Made by a program: the position numbers and the translations under genes | Notes under the pieces: generated by a model | What the model was told of the DNA's origin: nothing | The model's database searches: none | The model's input: only the letters and a program-made list of their open reading frames with translations | Part shown: one piece after another, positions 1 through 8,407 of the stretch | Position numbering within the stretch: the stretch's first letter is position 1 | How the letters are laid out: every line of letters begins with the position of its first letter | Assembly: GCA_028691795.1 (NCBI GenBank) | Contig: JAQUYQ010000005.1 | Location: forward strand, 1-45,351 | Length of the DNA: 45,351 nucleotides | Source: Herbinix sp. | GTDB lineage: Bacteria > Bacillota > Clostridia > Lachnospirales > Lachnospiraceae | Direction of reading: 5' to 3'

Positions 1-34
1 AAAAAAGTAGAGAAGATCAAGGTGGGATAGAAAA

Positions 35-763
35 ATGTATACGATAGCAATCATCGCTGTTATTTGTGCTTATATTGTAAAGGGAATGTGCGGGTTTGCT
101 AATACAGTGGTTTTTAGTACGATTATGAGTTTTACAACCAATAATATCAATATATCACCTATCGATTTAATCGTTGGTTATCCATCCAATATTTATATAG
201 CATGGAAAGAGAGAAAAAGTATTTCGGCAAAAGTATTTGTACCGCTTGCTGTTATGGTAGTTATTGGATCTATTCCGGGCATATTATTCTTAAGTAAAGG
301 TAATGTTACACTAATTAAAACAATATTTGGCTTTGCAGTTGTTTTGATCGGAATTGAAATGCTGTTAAGAGAAATGCAAAAAGAGAAGAAAAAGACTTCG
401 AAGTTTTTACTGGTTATTATAGGAATCATAACTGGGTTACTGTGCGGTTTGTTTGGAATAGGCGCTTTTCTTGTTGCTTATACTAGCCGAACAACAGATA
501 ACAAAGCTCAATTTAGAGGTAATACCTGCATTGTATTCCTTATTGAAGGTACAGTTCGTATTGTCTTATATTCATTAACAGGAATCATCAATATTATTGT
601 ATTAAAAAGGGCAGTTATGCTCTTGCCATTTATGGTTATTGGATTAGCAATCGGAACGTTCTTATCCAATAAATCAAGTGAAAAGATAGTAAAGAAAGCA
701 ATTATAATTGTGTTAATATTGTCTGGGATATCGATCATCCTAAATAATGTTAGGCTTTTTTAA
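35..763 (+). CDS. TSUP-family (TauE/SafE) membrane permease
   Basis: This 242-residue, very hydrophobic protein has about seven to eight membrane spans in two similar halves. The first half starts with a glycine-containing span (VKGMCGFAN) and the second repeats it (ITGLLCGLFGIGAFLVAY). That two-half arrangement with a G-rich loop is typical of the TauE/SafE sulfite/organosulfur exporter family (DUF81). An SD-like AAGGTGGGA lies just upstream of the ATG, so the gene looks complete although it sits at the window edge. Its upstream neighbours are not visible. A strong terminator follows immediately. The substrate cannot be read from sequence; anion or sulfur-compound export is only the family precedent. 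Confidence 0.82.
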   Translation: MYTIAIIAVICAYIVKGMCGFANTVVFSTIMSFTTNNINISPIDLIVGYPSNIYIAWKERKSISAKVFVPLAVMVVIGSIPGILFLSKGNVTLIKTIFGFAVVLIGIEMLLREMQKEKKKTSKFLLVIIGIITGLLCGLFGIGAFLVAYTSRTTDNKAQFRGNTCIVFLIEGTVRIVLYSLTGIINIIVLKRAVMLLPFMVIGLAIGTFLSNKSSEKIVKKAIIIVLILSGISIILNNVRLF

Positions 764-764
764 C

Positions 765-812
765 AAACCGGGTTTGCTGCAAAAAATGGAAGCAAACCCG
801 GTTTTATATTAA
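765..812 (+). terminator. Rho-independent terminator after the TSUP permease
   Basis: A perfect 14-bp stem (765-778 with 791-804) starts two bases after the stop codon and ends in a short T run. Its stem core is AACCGGGTTTGCT. It ends the permease transcript and also lies downstream of the convergent phosphofructokinase gene. Confidence 0.85.
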
Positions 813-892
813 TAAAGTTATATTTTCTTGGCACATTTATATGTTTTTCTAATACATCTGGTAGGTCTATTAATATATTCAATTACTCACAA

Positions 893-2113
893 TTACAGCT
901 TATGAAGTAATTTTTCTGCTCTCGGTGCTCTTAACATACTAGCTTCGGGCATATCAAACCCAAGTAAGGGCTGAAGGTAATATTTGAACGCATCGGTTAC
1001 ATTGTTCCCACTCTTATTTATAAAATTATCTGGCATTAGTTTTGTCTTTCTTGCGACATTACGCAAATCAGTCATTTTATAGTCCACAGAGTAATAACCT
1101 GTCCGGTGTATGGTAATAGAACCATCGATATTATGCCAAATTGCGAATTGAGCGGCTTTTTCTCCAACCTCTCTGGCTTCATGCTGATCTATTAGGGATA
1201 CACATCCCATAAAGGATCTCTGCAAATATCCTAAAGTATCGGATCTTACACGGCTGATTCCGAGTTTGTTCTTGATTTCCAGAGAGAGCAGATCACCTAA
1301 AGCTCCTGTTCCGGACAACTGTGTATTACCATGTGCATCCTTTTCACTGGATTTCACAAGCTTGGTTACAATCGGTACCCCATTCTCATCTTGAATTCCT
1401 TCGGATAAGGCTATAATACAGCGCCCGTATTTATCATAAACTTCTTTCACATCCTTAAGAAAATTATCTACATTAAAATGGCGTTCTGGTAGATAAATCA
1501 AATGTGGTCCATCATCGGGATATTTTTGTGCAATCGAGGAAGCAGCCGTTAAAAATCCGGCATGTCGTCCCATTACAACACCGATATGAACTCCGGGAAG
1601 AGCTCTGTTATCCAGGTTAAGACCAATAAATGATTGGGCAACAAATTTGGCTGCGGAAGGATAGCCGGGGGTATGGTCATTGATCATTAGATCATTGTCG
1701 ATGGTTTTGGGAATATGGATTGCCCGAAACTCATATCCGGATAATTCTGCTTGCTCATTAACAATACGTACGGTATCGGCAGAGTCATTTCCACCAATAT
1801 AAAAGAAATATCTTACACCATGGGCCTTAAAAACATTAAAAATCTCTTTGCAATATGCATTGTCCGGCTTGTCTCTGGTAGGAAATAGAGCAGAGGAAGG
1901 TGTAATAGCCACCTGCTCCAAATTATGAGTTGTTTCCTGTGTTAAATCAAGGAAATCCTCATTAATAATTCCCGACACGCCATTAATAGCACCATAAACT
2001 TTTGTAATCTGTGGAAATTTTCTTGATTCCAGCACGGCTCCAACCAGGGATTGATTAATAACCGCGGTTGGTCCTCCACCCTGTGCTACAACTACTTTTC
2101 CTTCAAGTACCAT
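893..2113 (-). CDS. Pyrophosphate-dependent 6-phosphofructokinase
   Basis: Catalyses reversible phosphorylation of fructose 6-phosphate in glycolysis, most likely using pyrophosphate. The 406-residue protein has the family's N-terminal QGGGPTAVIN loop, GGNDS at residues 107-111, PKTIDND at 135-141 and MGRHAG at 181-186. In ATP enzymes the first motif reads GGDGS and the second PGTIDND. An Asp at the second-last position of the first and a Lys in the second are the recognised signature of PPi-dependent enzymes, and both are present here. A GGAG site stands about nine bases before the ATG. The gene is monocistronic and convergent with the permease. Length and motifs are normal, so I am confident of the family and fairly confident of the phosphoryl donor. 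Confidence 0.93.
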   Translation of the reverse strand: MVLEGKVVVAQGGGPTAVINQSLVGAVLESRKFPQITKVYGAINGVSGIINEDFLDLTQETTHNLEQVAITPSSALFPTRDKPDNAYCKEIFNVFKAHGVRYFFYIGGNDSADTVRIVNEQAELSGYEFRAIHIPKTIDNDLMINDHTPGYPSAAKFVAQSFIGLNLDNRALPGVHIGVVMGRHAGFLTAASSIAQKYPDDGPHLIYLPERHFNVDNFLKDVKEVYDKYGRCIIALSEGIQDENGVPIVTKLVKSSEKDAHGNTQLSGTGALGDLLSLEIKNKLGISRVRSDTLGYLQRSFMGCVSLIDQHEAREVGEKAAQFAIWHNIDGSITIHRTGYYSVDYKMTDLRNVARKTKLMPDNFINKSGNNVTDAFKYYLQPLLGFDMPEASMLRAPRAEKLLHKL

Positions 2114-2471
2114 ACAATCACTTCACTCCTTTACTTTTCGTTTAATGTAATAAGATTTGTCAAACGTGTGTTTCGTACTTCAATCGAGTATTCATCGTTG
2201 TACTTCTTATTCATACAAGGGATTGGATTGTAATCCAACTCGTATGGAACATACTGTAGTAAATTGTGTGACCTGCTGTAATTCCGGGCAAGCTAATCAT
2301 ATGCAATGATAATTTATGCACAAGATCAATTATTAACCTGATTAATCTTGTGTATGACAAGAAAGTTGGTATAGTAATACCCTTGTCTATCCTCAACTGT
2401 AATTGTACCACGGTTTAACAGGATAAGCAAATATTAACATATAATAATATACAAATATTAACATTTAGTAT

Positions 2472-2660
2472 ATAGCGGTAGTCGAGGGCGGAAAAGAAGC
2501 AATTCAAGTGCTATTAAAGCAACAATTTGATTATATATTCTTTACAGGAAGTGTCAGCATTGGTAAAATGGTGATGGAAGTGGCATCGAGAAATGTAAAA
2601 AGTATTTCGTTCGGTGGAAGATGTATTAATGACACACTCGTTCATCTTGCTAGGGCCTAA
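2472..2660 (+). pseudogene. Aldehyde dehydrogenase remnant with internal deletion
   Basis: An uninterrupted 62-codon frame without a start codon, following an in-frame TAG and ending in TAA. The first part (VVEGG, then FDYIFFTGSVSIGKMVMEVA) matches the coenzyme-binding segment of family-3 type aldehyde dehydrogenases. The second part (SFGGRCINDTLVHLA) matches a segment that normally lies roughly 200 residues further on. The two are joined in frame near codon 43, so the segment holding the catalytic Glu and Cys is missing, and both termini are lost. It is a decayed fragment, not a gene. The rest of the gap between the phosphofructokinase and metF (2114-2707) holds only AT-rich DNA with small hairpins. 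Confidence 0.8.
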
Positions 2661-2707
2661 TCAATTGTTGAGCAGGTCATAAAAAATTGAAAGGTATAGG
2701 TATAAAT

Positions 2708-3574
2708 ATGCAAATCGCTTCTTTATTTAAAGAAAAAAAGACGGTTTTATCCTTTGAGGTATTTCCACCTAAGAAGACCAGTTCGGTGGATACTATATAT
2801 TCAACACTGGATGATTTAAAGGATTTAAAGCCGGATTTCATCAGTGTTACTTACGGAGCAGGAGGGAATGCAGGGGATACCGCTACCTGTGATATTGCTT
2901 CTGCAATTAAACAAAAGTATCATATTGAACCCTTGGCACATTTGACCTGTGTAAATTATACCAAACCGGAAATCCTGCAGATACTGGATCATCTGGAGCA
3001 GAACGGAATCGAGAATGTCCTTGCTCTTCGAGGTGATATTAATCCGGAGGTTCCGCCGAAAAATCAATTCCGTTATGCCAGTGAACTGGTTTCCTTTATA
3101 AAGGAAAGAGGCGGATTTCATGTATCGGGAGCTTGCTATCCGGAAGGTCACATTTCTTCTGAAAGTATGATAGACGATATTCTAAATTTAAAAAAGAAGG
3201 TGGATGCAGGTGCAGAACATCTAATCTCACAGCTTTTTTTTGATAATAGCTTCTTCTATTCTTTCCAGGAGAAAGCAAGACTGGTGGGAATTAATGTACC
3301 AATCGAAGCAGGCATTATGCCGGTAGTTAATAAAGCACAAATTGAACGTATGGTTACCTTGTGCGGTGCAAGTCTCCCTTCAAAGTTTACAAAGATGATT
3401 CAACGCTTTGAAAATTCACCGGAGGCACTTAGAGATGCCGGAATTGCCTATGCTGTTGACCAAATCGTAGATTTGATTTCACAGGGAGTGGATGGAATCC
3501 ATCTTTATACAATGAATAATTCCTATATCGCTAAGAAAATAAGCGAAAGCATTTTAGGACTTATACAGGCTTAA
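2708..3574 (+). CDS. metF: 5,10-methylenetetrahydrofolate reductase (MetF)
   Basis: Reduces 5,10-methylene-THF to 5-methyl-THF, supplying methyl groups for methionine synthesis and, in acetogens, for the methyl branch of CO2 fixation. The 288-residue TIM-barrel protein shows FEVFPPK near the N-terminus, ALRGD in the middle and SQLFFD further on. These hold the Glu, Asp and Gln that contact flavin and folate in MetF. I chose the ATG at 2708. A TTG seven codons earlier would extend the frame, but the family begins at about this point. The SD is weak (AAAGG, 13 bases off). No metV or other methyl-branch gene is adjacent, so methionine supply is the simpler role. Confidence 0.92.
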   Translation: MQIASLFKEKKTVLSFEVFPPKKTSSVDTIYSTLDDLKDLKPDFISVTYGAGGNAGDTATCDIASAIKQKYHIEPLAHLTCVNYTKPEILQILDHLEQNGIENVLALRGDINPEVPPKNQFRYASELVSFIKERGGFHVSGACYPEGHISSESMIDDILNLKKKVDAGAEHLISQLFFDNSFFYSFQEKARLVGINVPIEAGIMPVVNKAQIERMVTLCGASLPSKFTKMIQRFENSPEALRDAGIAYAVDQIVDLISQGVDGIHLYTMNNSYIAKKISESILGLIQA

Positions 3575-3788
3575 TGGAATCTTTCGTAATTAATATAAAA
3601 AGTATGATCAGCTATAGAATAATTGGATTATTTTATGGTAAAGCTTGAATATACGGATTGACTCGCATAAACAGATACACAACTGATTTACATATGGATA
3701 AGATGCGATGGAACCAAAATTGATGTAACAGCGTCTTATGTATGAAGCCTATTATCAATATCACAATTATAAATCAGAGGTGGAAATG

Positions 3789-4922
3789 ATGAAAAAAATT
3801 ATGCTTACAATGTGTATGGTGCTATTAATGGTATTATTTAGCGCATGTAATAAGAATAAAACAAACGATGAGAATGCTGGGGCAACGGCGACTCCGTCAC
3901 CCCAGCCAATTGTAACCCTGCCCCCAGAGGAGGTAACAGATGAGGATACAACAGGAATAGACCCCCAGGAAAATGAAAGTACCTTAAAGCTTCAGGATTA
4001 TTATCCGATTCAGGCTGATACCGAATATTTTTACGAGGGAAAAGAGAATGAATACGCTGCTTATACAAGAGTTACGGATTTTGTGGACGAGGCGAATAAT
4101 AAAGTTCAAACCAGAACTGATAACGGTGGTTCAGAGACAGTAAACGTAACTCAGATTAAGGATGGTAAAGTTTCCGTGATATTTACGGCAAATGAATGTT
4201 ATTACCGTGATAACTTCATGGATAAAACGGAGGCCTCAGAGGACGAGGTTCTTCTGATGGAGCCATTGGTAAAAGGCACGCAGTGGAAACTTTCAGATGG
4301 AAGTAAACGGTATATATCCGCAATTGATGTTAATGTTGATACTCCCTCCGGGAAATATAAGGCACTGGAGGTAACAACAGAAGGTAAGGACAGTACTACC
4401 AAGGATTATTATGCCCCTAAGGTTGGTTTGATTAAGACTGTTTATAGTTCCGGTGATATGGAGGTATCTTCAACACTGAGCAAAATAAATACCGATACAC
4501 CATTTACTCAGAATATTGATATATTCTATCCGGATACAGATGAGAAAATCTATGTGGAACCACTGACCTTATCTTTTCGGACCGGTGATGTTACCAGGCT
4601 TGTACTGCAGGAAGCTCTTCGAAAGGAAGCAGTGAAGGAATCGTATCTTCCTCTGGTCAGTGCAAAGACGAAAATCAACAGTCTTTATCTGGGCAATGAC
4701 AAGATTGTCTATGCTGATTTCTCTGCTGACCTTGTAAATGATATGAATGCGGGGGCAGGCTATGAGACATTAATATTACAAAGCATAACAAATACCTTAG
4801 GAAACTACTACGGCGTAGAAAAGATTTACCTCACAGTAGCAGGAAAGCCCTATGAATCAGGACATGTGTTGATGAAGAAGGGTGAAACATTTAAGGTAGA
4901 TATGAGTAACGTCGCAAGATAA
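3789..4922 (+). CDS. GerMN-domain lipoprotein
   Basis: A 377-residue exported lipoprotein. The start carries a lipoprotein signal: MKK, a hydrophobic run, then the lipobox LFSAC, with Cys20 the expected lipidated residue. A low-complexity Thr/Pro/Glu linker follows (about residues 25-65), then a beta-rich middle region (about 70-245). The C-terminal 120 residues have the GerMN pattern (VYVEPLTLSFRTGD, then a long ALRKE helix, then YADFSADLVNDM and VEKIYLTVAG). GerMN domains occur in the germination protein GerM and in envelope lipoproteins of spore-formers. Two adjacent ATGs are possible; the second (3789) is better spaced from the GAGGTGG site. It stands alone between metF and a convergent gene. 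The exact function is unknown. Confidence 0.82.
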   Translation: MKKIMLTMCMVLLMVLFSACNKNKTNDENAGATATPSPQPIVTLPPEEVTDEDTTGIDPQENESTLKLQDYYPIQADTEYFYEGKENEYAAYTRVTDFVDEANNKVQTRTDNGGSETVNVTQIKDGKVSVIFTANECYYRDNFMDKTEASEDEVLLMEPLVKGTQWKLSDGSKRYISAIDVNVDTPSGKYKALEVTTEGKDSTTKDYYAPKVGLIKTVYSSGDMEVSSTLSKINTDTPFTQNIDIFYPDTDEKIYVEPLTLSFRTGDVTRLVLQEALRKEAVKESYLPLVSAKTKINSLYLGNDKIVYADFSADLVNDMNAGAGYETLILQSITNTLGNYYGVEKIYLTVAGKPYESGHVLMKKGETFKVDMSNVAR

Positions 4923-4945
4923 GAATGTACTATTATTGAATGAAT

Positions 4946-5036
4946 AGGGACGGTTGCAAATAAACTTACAGCATGATTTGGATGAGCGTTTTCATCGAAA
5001 TGATCAGGGTTTGTTATTTAGCAATCGTCCTTTTTA
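4946..5036 (+). terminator. Probable terminator after the GerMN lipoprotein
   Basis: An imperfect long stem pairs AGGGACGGTTGC near 4946-4958 with GCAATCGTCC near 5021-5030 and is followed by five T residues. The loop is long, about 60 bases, so confidence is moderate. Confidence 0.55.
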
Positions 5037-5049
5037 GTACTCTATAGTG

Positions 5050-5090
5050 AAAAAGAGCAAATATATTGTATTAATTTTTATGATTTGCGC
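5050..5090 (-). terminator. Possible terminator for the NACHT gene
   Basis: Read on the minus strand, GCAAAT at 5088-5083 pairs with ATTTGC at 5062-5057, followed by a CTCTTTTTC run. The stem is short and the loop about 20 bases, so this is a weak call. Confidence 0.4.
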
Positions 5091-5103
5091 TATATAAAGA
5101 GTC

Positions 5104-7578
5104 TTAAGGCTTCTTCTGCTTACTGCCTTTTGCATTTTTTATGTAATTCTGTTTTTGGGCTAAATTCTTTTTATATTCGTTAACTAGCCTGCTTTTTGAG
5201 CTCTTTAAAAATTCAATTTCTGCGTTGTTGAAATATTCATTCGGTATTGTACAACCTTTTATAATTTCTAAATCTTCTTTTGATAAGTCGTCTGGATTCC
5301 AGTTGCGATTAACATAAAAACAATATAGTAAAGGAATGTCAAAGAGTCGAAATCTATAATCCTTTTTACTAGGATTTTTACTTTTAAATCTCTTCAGCCT
5401 TTTAGTCCTTGCTGCTGTCCAAGGACGTTGTTCATTATCAATATATTCATATGGATTCTTATCGGTAACGTCAAAATATGTCATAGTCCAAGATCTATTT
5501 GTGAGATCTTCCTCAGTTCCGGGCTTAAGTAATTTAGCATATTCAAGTGCAATATAATCCGGACCTACCGTTACAGCCCCATAAGCAATGCATAATCGCA
5601 TAATTGCATGTGTTTCATGGCTATAAGCATATGCTACAAAATCAGAAACATTAAGTCCAATCCTTGTACTAAAATAAACAATCTCATCGCGCAGTATCAA
5701 TGATTTTTCTTCACTTAAGTCTAGTAAGCAGTTTTTTATATCGTCCGCTAAATCAGCATCTGCTTGCTTAAGAGACGCTTTATATAACCTCTTCATATTT
5801 TCAAATATTAATTCTTTAGCACTATAATCCAAACTATCAAGACCATCTCTAACAAAGTCCGTCACATCATCTAATAGTTTATGTGATAAGGCTTTTACTA
5901 ACTCTATCCCCCCTTGTTTCATCACCTTAATTACATGATGTGCTAGAAAGTATGCGCTCAGGCTTCTATGGTAAAAACTATTTGCCTTTCTTGAATTAGA
6001 AAGTGGATCCTTATCATCAATGTTTAATAAACCGCAAACCGCTGTATCGCTGGTTTCGACTATATAAGTTTCACCATTGTATATTTTTCTTGCCGCTTCA
6101 TATAAGTAAAGTTTTATCTTATCTTCATCAAGCTGAGATGTTCCTCGTTCTTGTTCCTTCTTTATCCATGTAATAAGAAATTTTTCATACAAATCATATA
6201 AGCTATCAATATTATAATTAAACTGCTTATTATACTGCATTAAAAAAACAAGTAATGTCAATTGAAATGGATTATGCTTAAACTTTTCTATGTTTTTATT
6301 TTTTAATATTAAGCTATTTATTTGATCCGGTATATGTGGGTCTTCGACAATATCGGAATACTGCTCAATAAAACGGTCTGCTTGATTATCATCCCACGGT
6401 TGAATTGTGAGACATTCATAAAATACATTATCATATTTTGACCTATAGGCTTGACCAAAATAGTCTGACCTGCAGCCAAGCCATACTTTGCATCTTGTTA
6501 GAAACTGGATTTTACCTAATAAATTAAGAAAAGCATCCCGGTCATTAAAAAATGCTTCATCAATACCATCAATTACAATTAATAATTCTTGAGTAGTATC
6601 CGAGCATTCATATATGGCGTTTATCGCATACTGTTCCAGTGATTTTTTATCACCATTTTTAATTTCATGTGCATCCATAAAAATCGTTTTAATATTTTTA
6701 TGGATATCCTCAGCATAACTAAATATATACTTTAATAATGTTGTTTTACCAGCTCCAGCCAAACCAAGTATTATTAAATTTTCATTATATAATGATAATA
6801 ATCCATCATAATCCATTTGTTTCGTGGTTTTAGTAGCCATAAATTCTGGGGGTATAAATAAACGTGGAAATGCCTTACGATAAGCTATACTATCATTAAA
6901 CCAAGGAATCAAAGAGCTGTTTTTAATATCACTTCGCCTACTATTAATAAGGTCATTAAGCTTTTCATTCGTTATTTCTACAGCATCATTGACTTGATTG
7001 TTATCTTCAATTTTCTTTACGCGAACTTCTAATTCAGTTACCCTGTTACTTAGGAATTCAAAGTTCGCCCGCATCGCATCCATTTTTTCACGATTGAGTA
7101 CATCGGCTATAGGTGTATTGTCAAGATTTTTTTCAAGAGTATATAAAAATAATGTTATAAGTTCATTAAAATCCTGGTCGGTCAAATATTTGGACTCTAA
7201 ATTACTAGGACGTCTAAGCGCGATATTTATATTATTTGAGACGTTATCATACGATGCAAGCTGCTCAGTAGTTATGCTTTGTAGGATGGCTTCTATTTCC
7301 GGCCAGGCTCTGTCGATAAGTTCACGCTTATTCTTTGAAATTGATTTTCTCACACTTTTAGAAGTGTTTTTAATCGCTTTCCCTAATGCTTCATTTTGCT
7401 CATCTGTTAACTTATTTGCTAATAGACCGCTCCACTGTAGATTTTTAAAAATGATATCCAGGGCAGGTTCTATAATTTTGGCTTTTGAAGGCATGCCGGG
7501 AATAAGTACCAAGGATATCTTTACCGCATTTTTTATATAAGTATAAATTTCATCTGCTATCTTATTTTTTTTGACCAT
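5104..7578 (-). CDS. NACHT-type STAND NTPase, orphan, function unknown
   Basis: An 824-residue protein with four visible parts. The N-terminal ~180 residues are helical and unrecognised. A short coiled coil (about 175-195, LSNRVTELEVRVKKIE) follows. The NTPase has Walker A GLAGAGKTT at about 272-280 and a NACHT-style Walker B LLIVIDGIDEAFF at about 332-344. A helical NACHT tail follows, and the last ~300 residues match nothing I recognise, ending in a Lys-rich tail. STAND proteins sense a ligand, oligomerise and switch on an effector; in bacteria several are anti-phage proteins. No classical effector domain (nuclease, TIR, protease) is obvious. I chose the ATG at 7578, ten bases from GGAG; a GTG two codons upstream is too close. 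No integrase or transposase lies nearby. Confidence 0.82.
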   Translation of the reverse strand: MVKKNKIADEIYTYIKNAVKISLVLIPGMPSKAKIIEPALDIIFKNLQWSGLLANKLTDEQNEALGKAIKNTSKSVRKSISKNKRELIDRAWPEIEAILQSITTEQLASYDNVSNNINIALRRPSNLESKYLTDQDFNELITLFLYTLEKNLDNTPIADVLNREKMDAMRANFEFLSNRVTELEVRVKKIEDNNQVNDAVEITNEKLNDLINSRRSDIKNSSLIPWFNDSIAYRKAFPRLFIPPEFMATKTTKQMDYDGLLSLYNENLIILGLAGAGKTTLLKYIFSYAEDIHKNIKTIFMDAHEIKNGDKKSLEQYAINAIYECSDTTQELLIVIDGIDEAFFNDRDAFLNLLGKIQFLTRCKVWLGCRSDYFGQAYRSKYDNVFYECLTIQPWDDNQADRFIEQYSDIVEDPHIPDQINSLILKNKNIEKFKHNPFQLTLLVFLMQYNKQFNYNIDSLYDLYEKFLITWIKKEQERGTSQLDEDKIKLYLYEAARKIYNGETYIVETSDTAVCGLLNIDDKDPLSNSRKANSFYHRSLSAYFLAHHVIKVMKQGGIELVKALSHKLLDDVTDFVRDGLDSLDYSAKELIFENMKRLYKASLKQADADLADDIKNCLLDLSEEKSLILRDEIVYFSTRIGLNVSDFVAYAYSHETHAIMRLCIAYGAVTVGPDYIALEYAKLLKPGTEEDLTNRSWTMTYFDVTDKNPYEYIDNEQRPWTAARTKRLKRFKSKNPSKKDYRFRLFDIPLLYCFYVNRNWNPDDLSKEDLEIIKGCTIPNEYFNNAEIEFLKSSKSRLVNEYKKNLAQKQNYIKNAKGSKQKKP

Positions 7579-7981
7579 AATCACTTCACTCCATAATACC
7601 TAATTTAACAAATTTGCCATAAGATTAATTCCCTTTGGTTTCTAGTATTCTTTTTTGACACTCCAATCATTTATAAAATTTCATATTAATGAAGATGCGT
7701 CCTAACTTGTTATCCCATCGTTAATAATAGTGATTTAAATATTTGATGCCATTATATATTATTTAAATTCAAATTTCTACAATAAATTACTAAATTTACT
7801 AAATAGATATAGGTAGTTATCTAGGATGGCAATACTTATAAGGTTAAATGGGTCATTAACGAAATCCATTAGAGCCTATATGAATGAATTAATGAATTAA
7901 ATATGAAATACTATGGAAATATTAGACAACTCAATTGTTTTATAGTATAATAGTCCTATTCATGAAAATCAAGGAGGACGC
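7579..7981. other. AT-rich divergent intergenic region
   Basis: About 400 bases between the NACHT gene (minus) and the CoA-binding gene (plus). It holds no credible coding sequence on either strand. The only site I can define is the plus-strand promoter at 7923-7951. No clear minus-strand promoter for the NACHT gene was found. Confidence 0.6.
7923..7951 (+). promoter_or_regulatory. Sigma-A-type promoter for the CoA-binding/RnfD-RnfC operon
   Basis: TAGACA at 7923-7928 and a perfect TATAAT at 7946-7951 are separated by exactly 17 bases. The expected start site lies about 20 bases before the GGAGG site of the first gene, so the 5' leader is short. Confidence 0.75.
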
Positions 7982-8407
7982 ATGGTTAAGTTTGATAAAG
8001 GCTTTTTTAATGACAATGAGGTACTTTTCGTGGGATATTCATCTAGAAATAAGGCTTACAGTAATGGCATTCTTCAAGCATTCACAAATAACAATATAAA
8101 AGTGTACCCCTATAATACAAAAGATAATACTACTTTTGACACAAAAGTTTATAAAAAACTGGAAGAACTGCCAGTTATGCCTAAGTCCGCTTACATCCTT
8201 TTAAATAAAGCAAATACAACTAAGGCTGTGAAGCAGTTGATTGATAACGGATTTACTAAAATTTTATTCTATCACAAAAGTACGGTAGATCCTGTGATTT
8301 TATCAGAGTGTGATAAGGCGGGAGTAGAAGTTGCAATTGGATGCCCATTGATGATCTATGGCACAGGTATACATAAAATTCATGCTTTTTTTGCCGGAGT
8401 TAAATAA
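7982..8407 (+). CDS. CoA-binding-domain (YccU-like) small Rossmann protein
   Basis: A 141-residue single-domain protein. The start (EVLFVGYSSRNKAYSNGI), a VYPYN strand near residue 42, SAYILLNKANT in the middle, and a C-terminal VAIGCPLMIYG fit the CoA-binding Rossmann fold of the YccU family (the nucleotide-binding half of succinyl-CoA synthetase alpha, standing alone). Its ligand is not known. The ATG has an excellent AAGGAGG six bases upstream. The stop TAA shares its last A with the ATG of the next gene, so the two are translationally coupled. Coupling to an Rnf-like electron-transfer protein is unusual and suggests a redox-linked accessory role, which is inference. The gene could also be annotated simply as 'CoA-binding protein'. 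Confidence 0.78.
   Translation: MVKFDKGFFNDNEVLFVGYSSRNKAYSNGILQAFTNNNIKVYPYNTKDNTTFDTKVYKKLEELPVMPKSAYILLNKANTTKAVKQLIDNGFTKILFYHKSTVDPVILSECDKAGVEVAIGCPLMIYGTGIHKIHAFFAGVK

Noticed and set aside
6998..7540. 180-codon plus-strand frame opposite the NACHT gene
   Set aside because: It is antisense to a convincing coding region with Walker motifs and lacks a ribosome-binding site.
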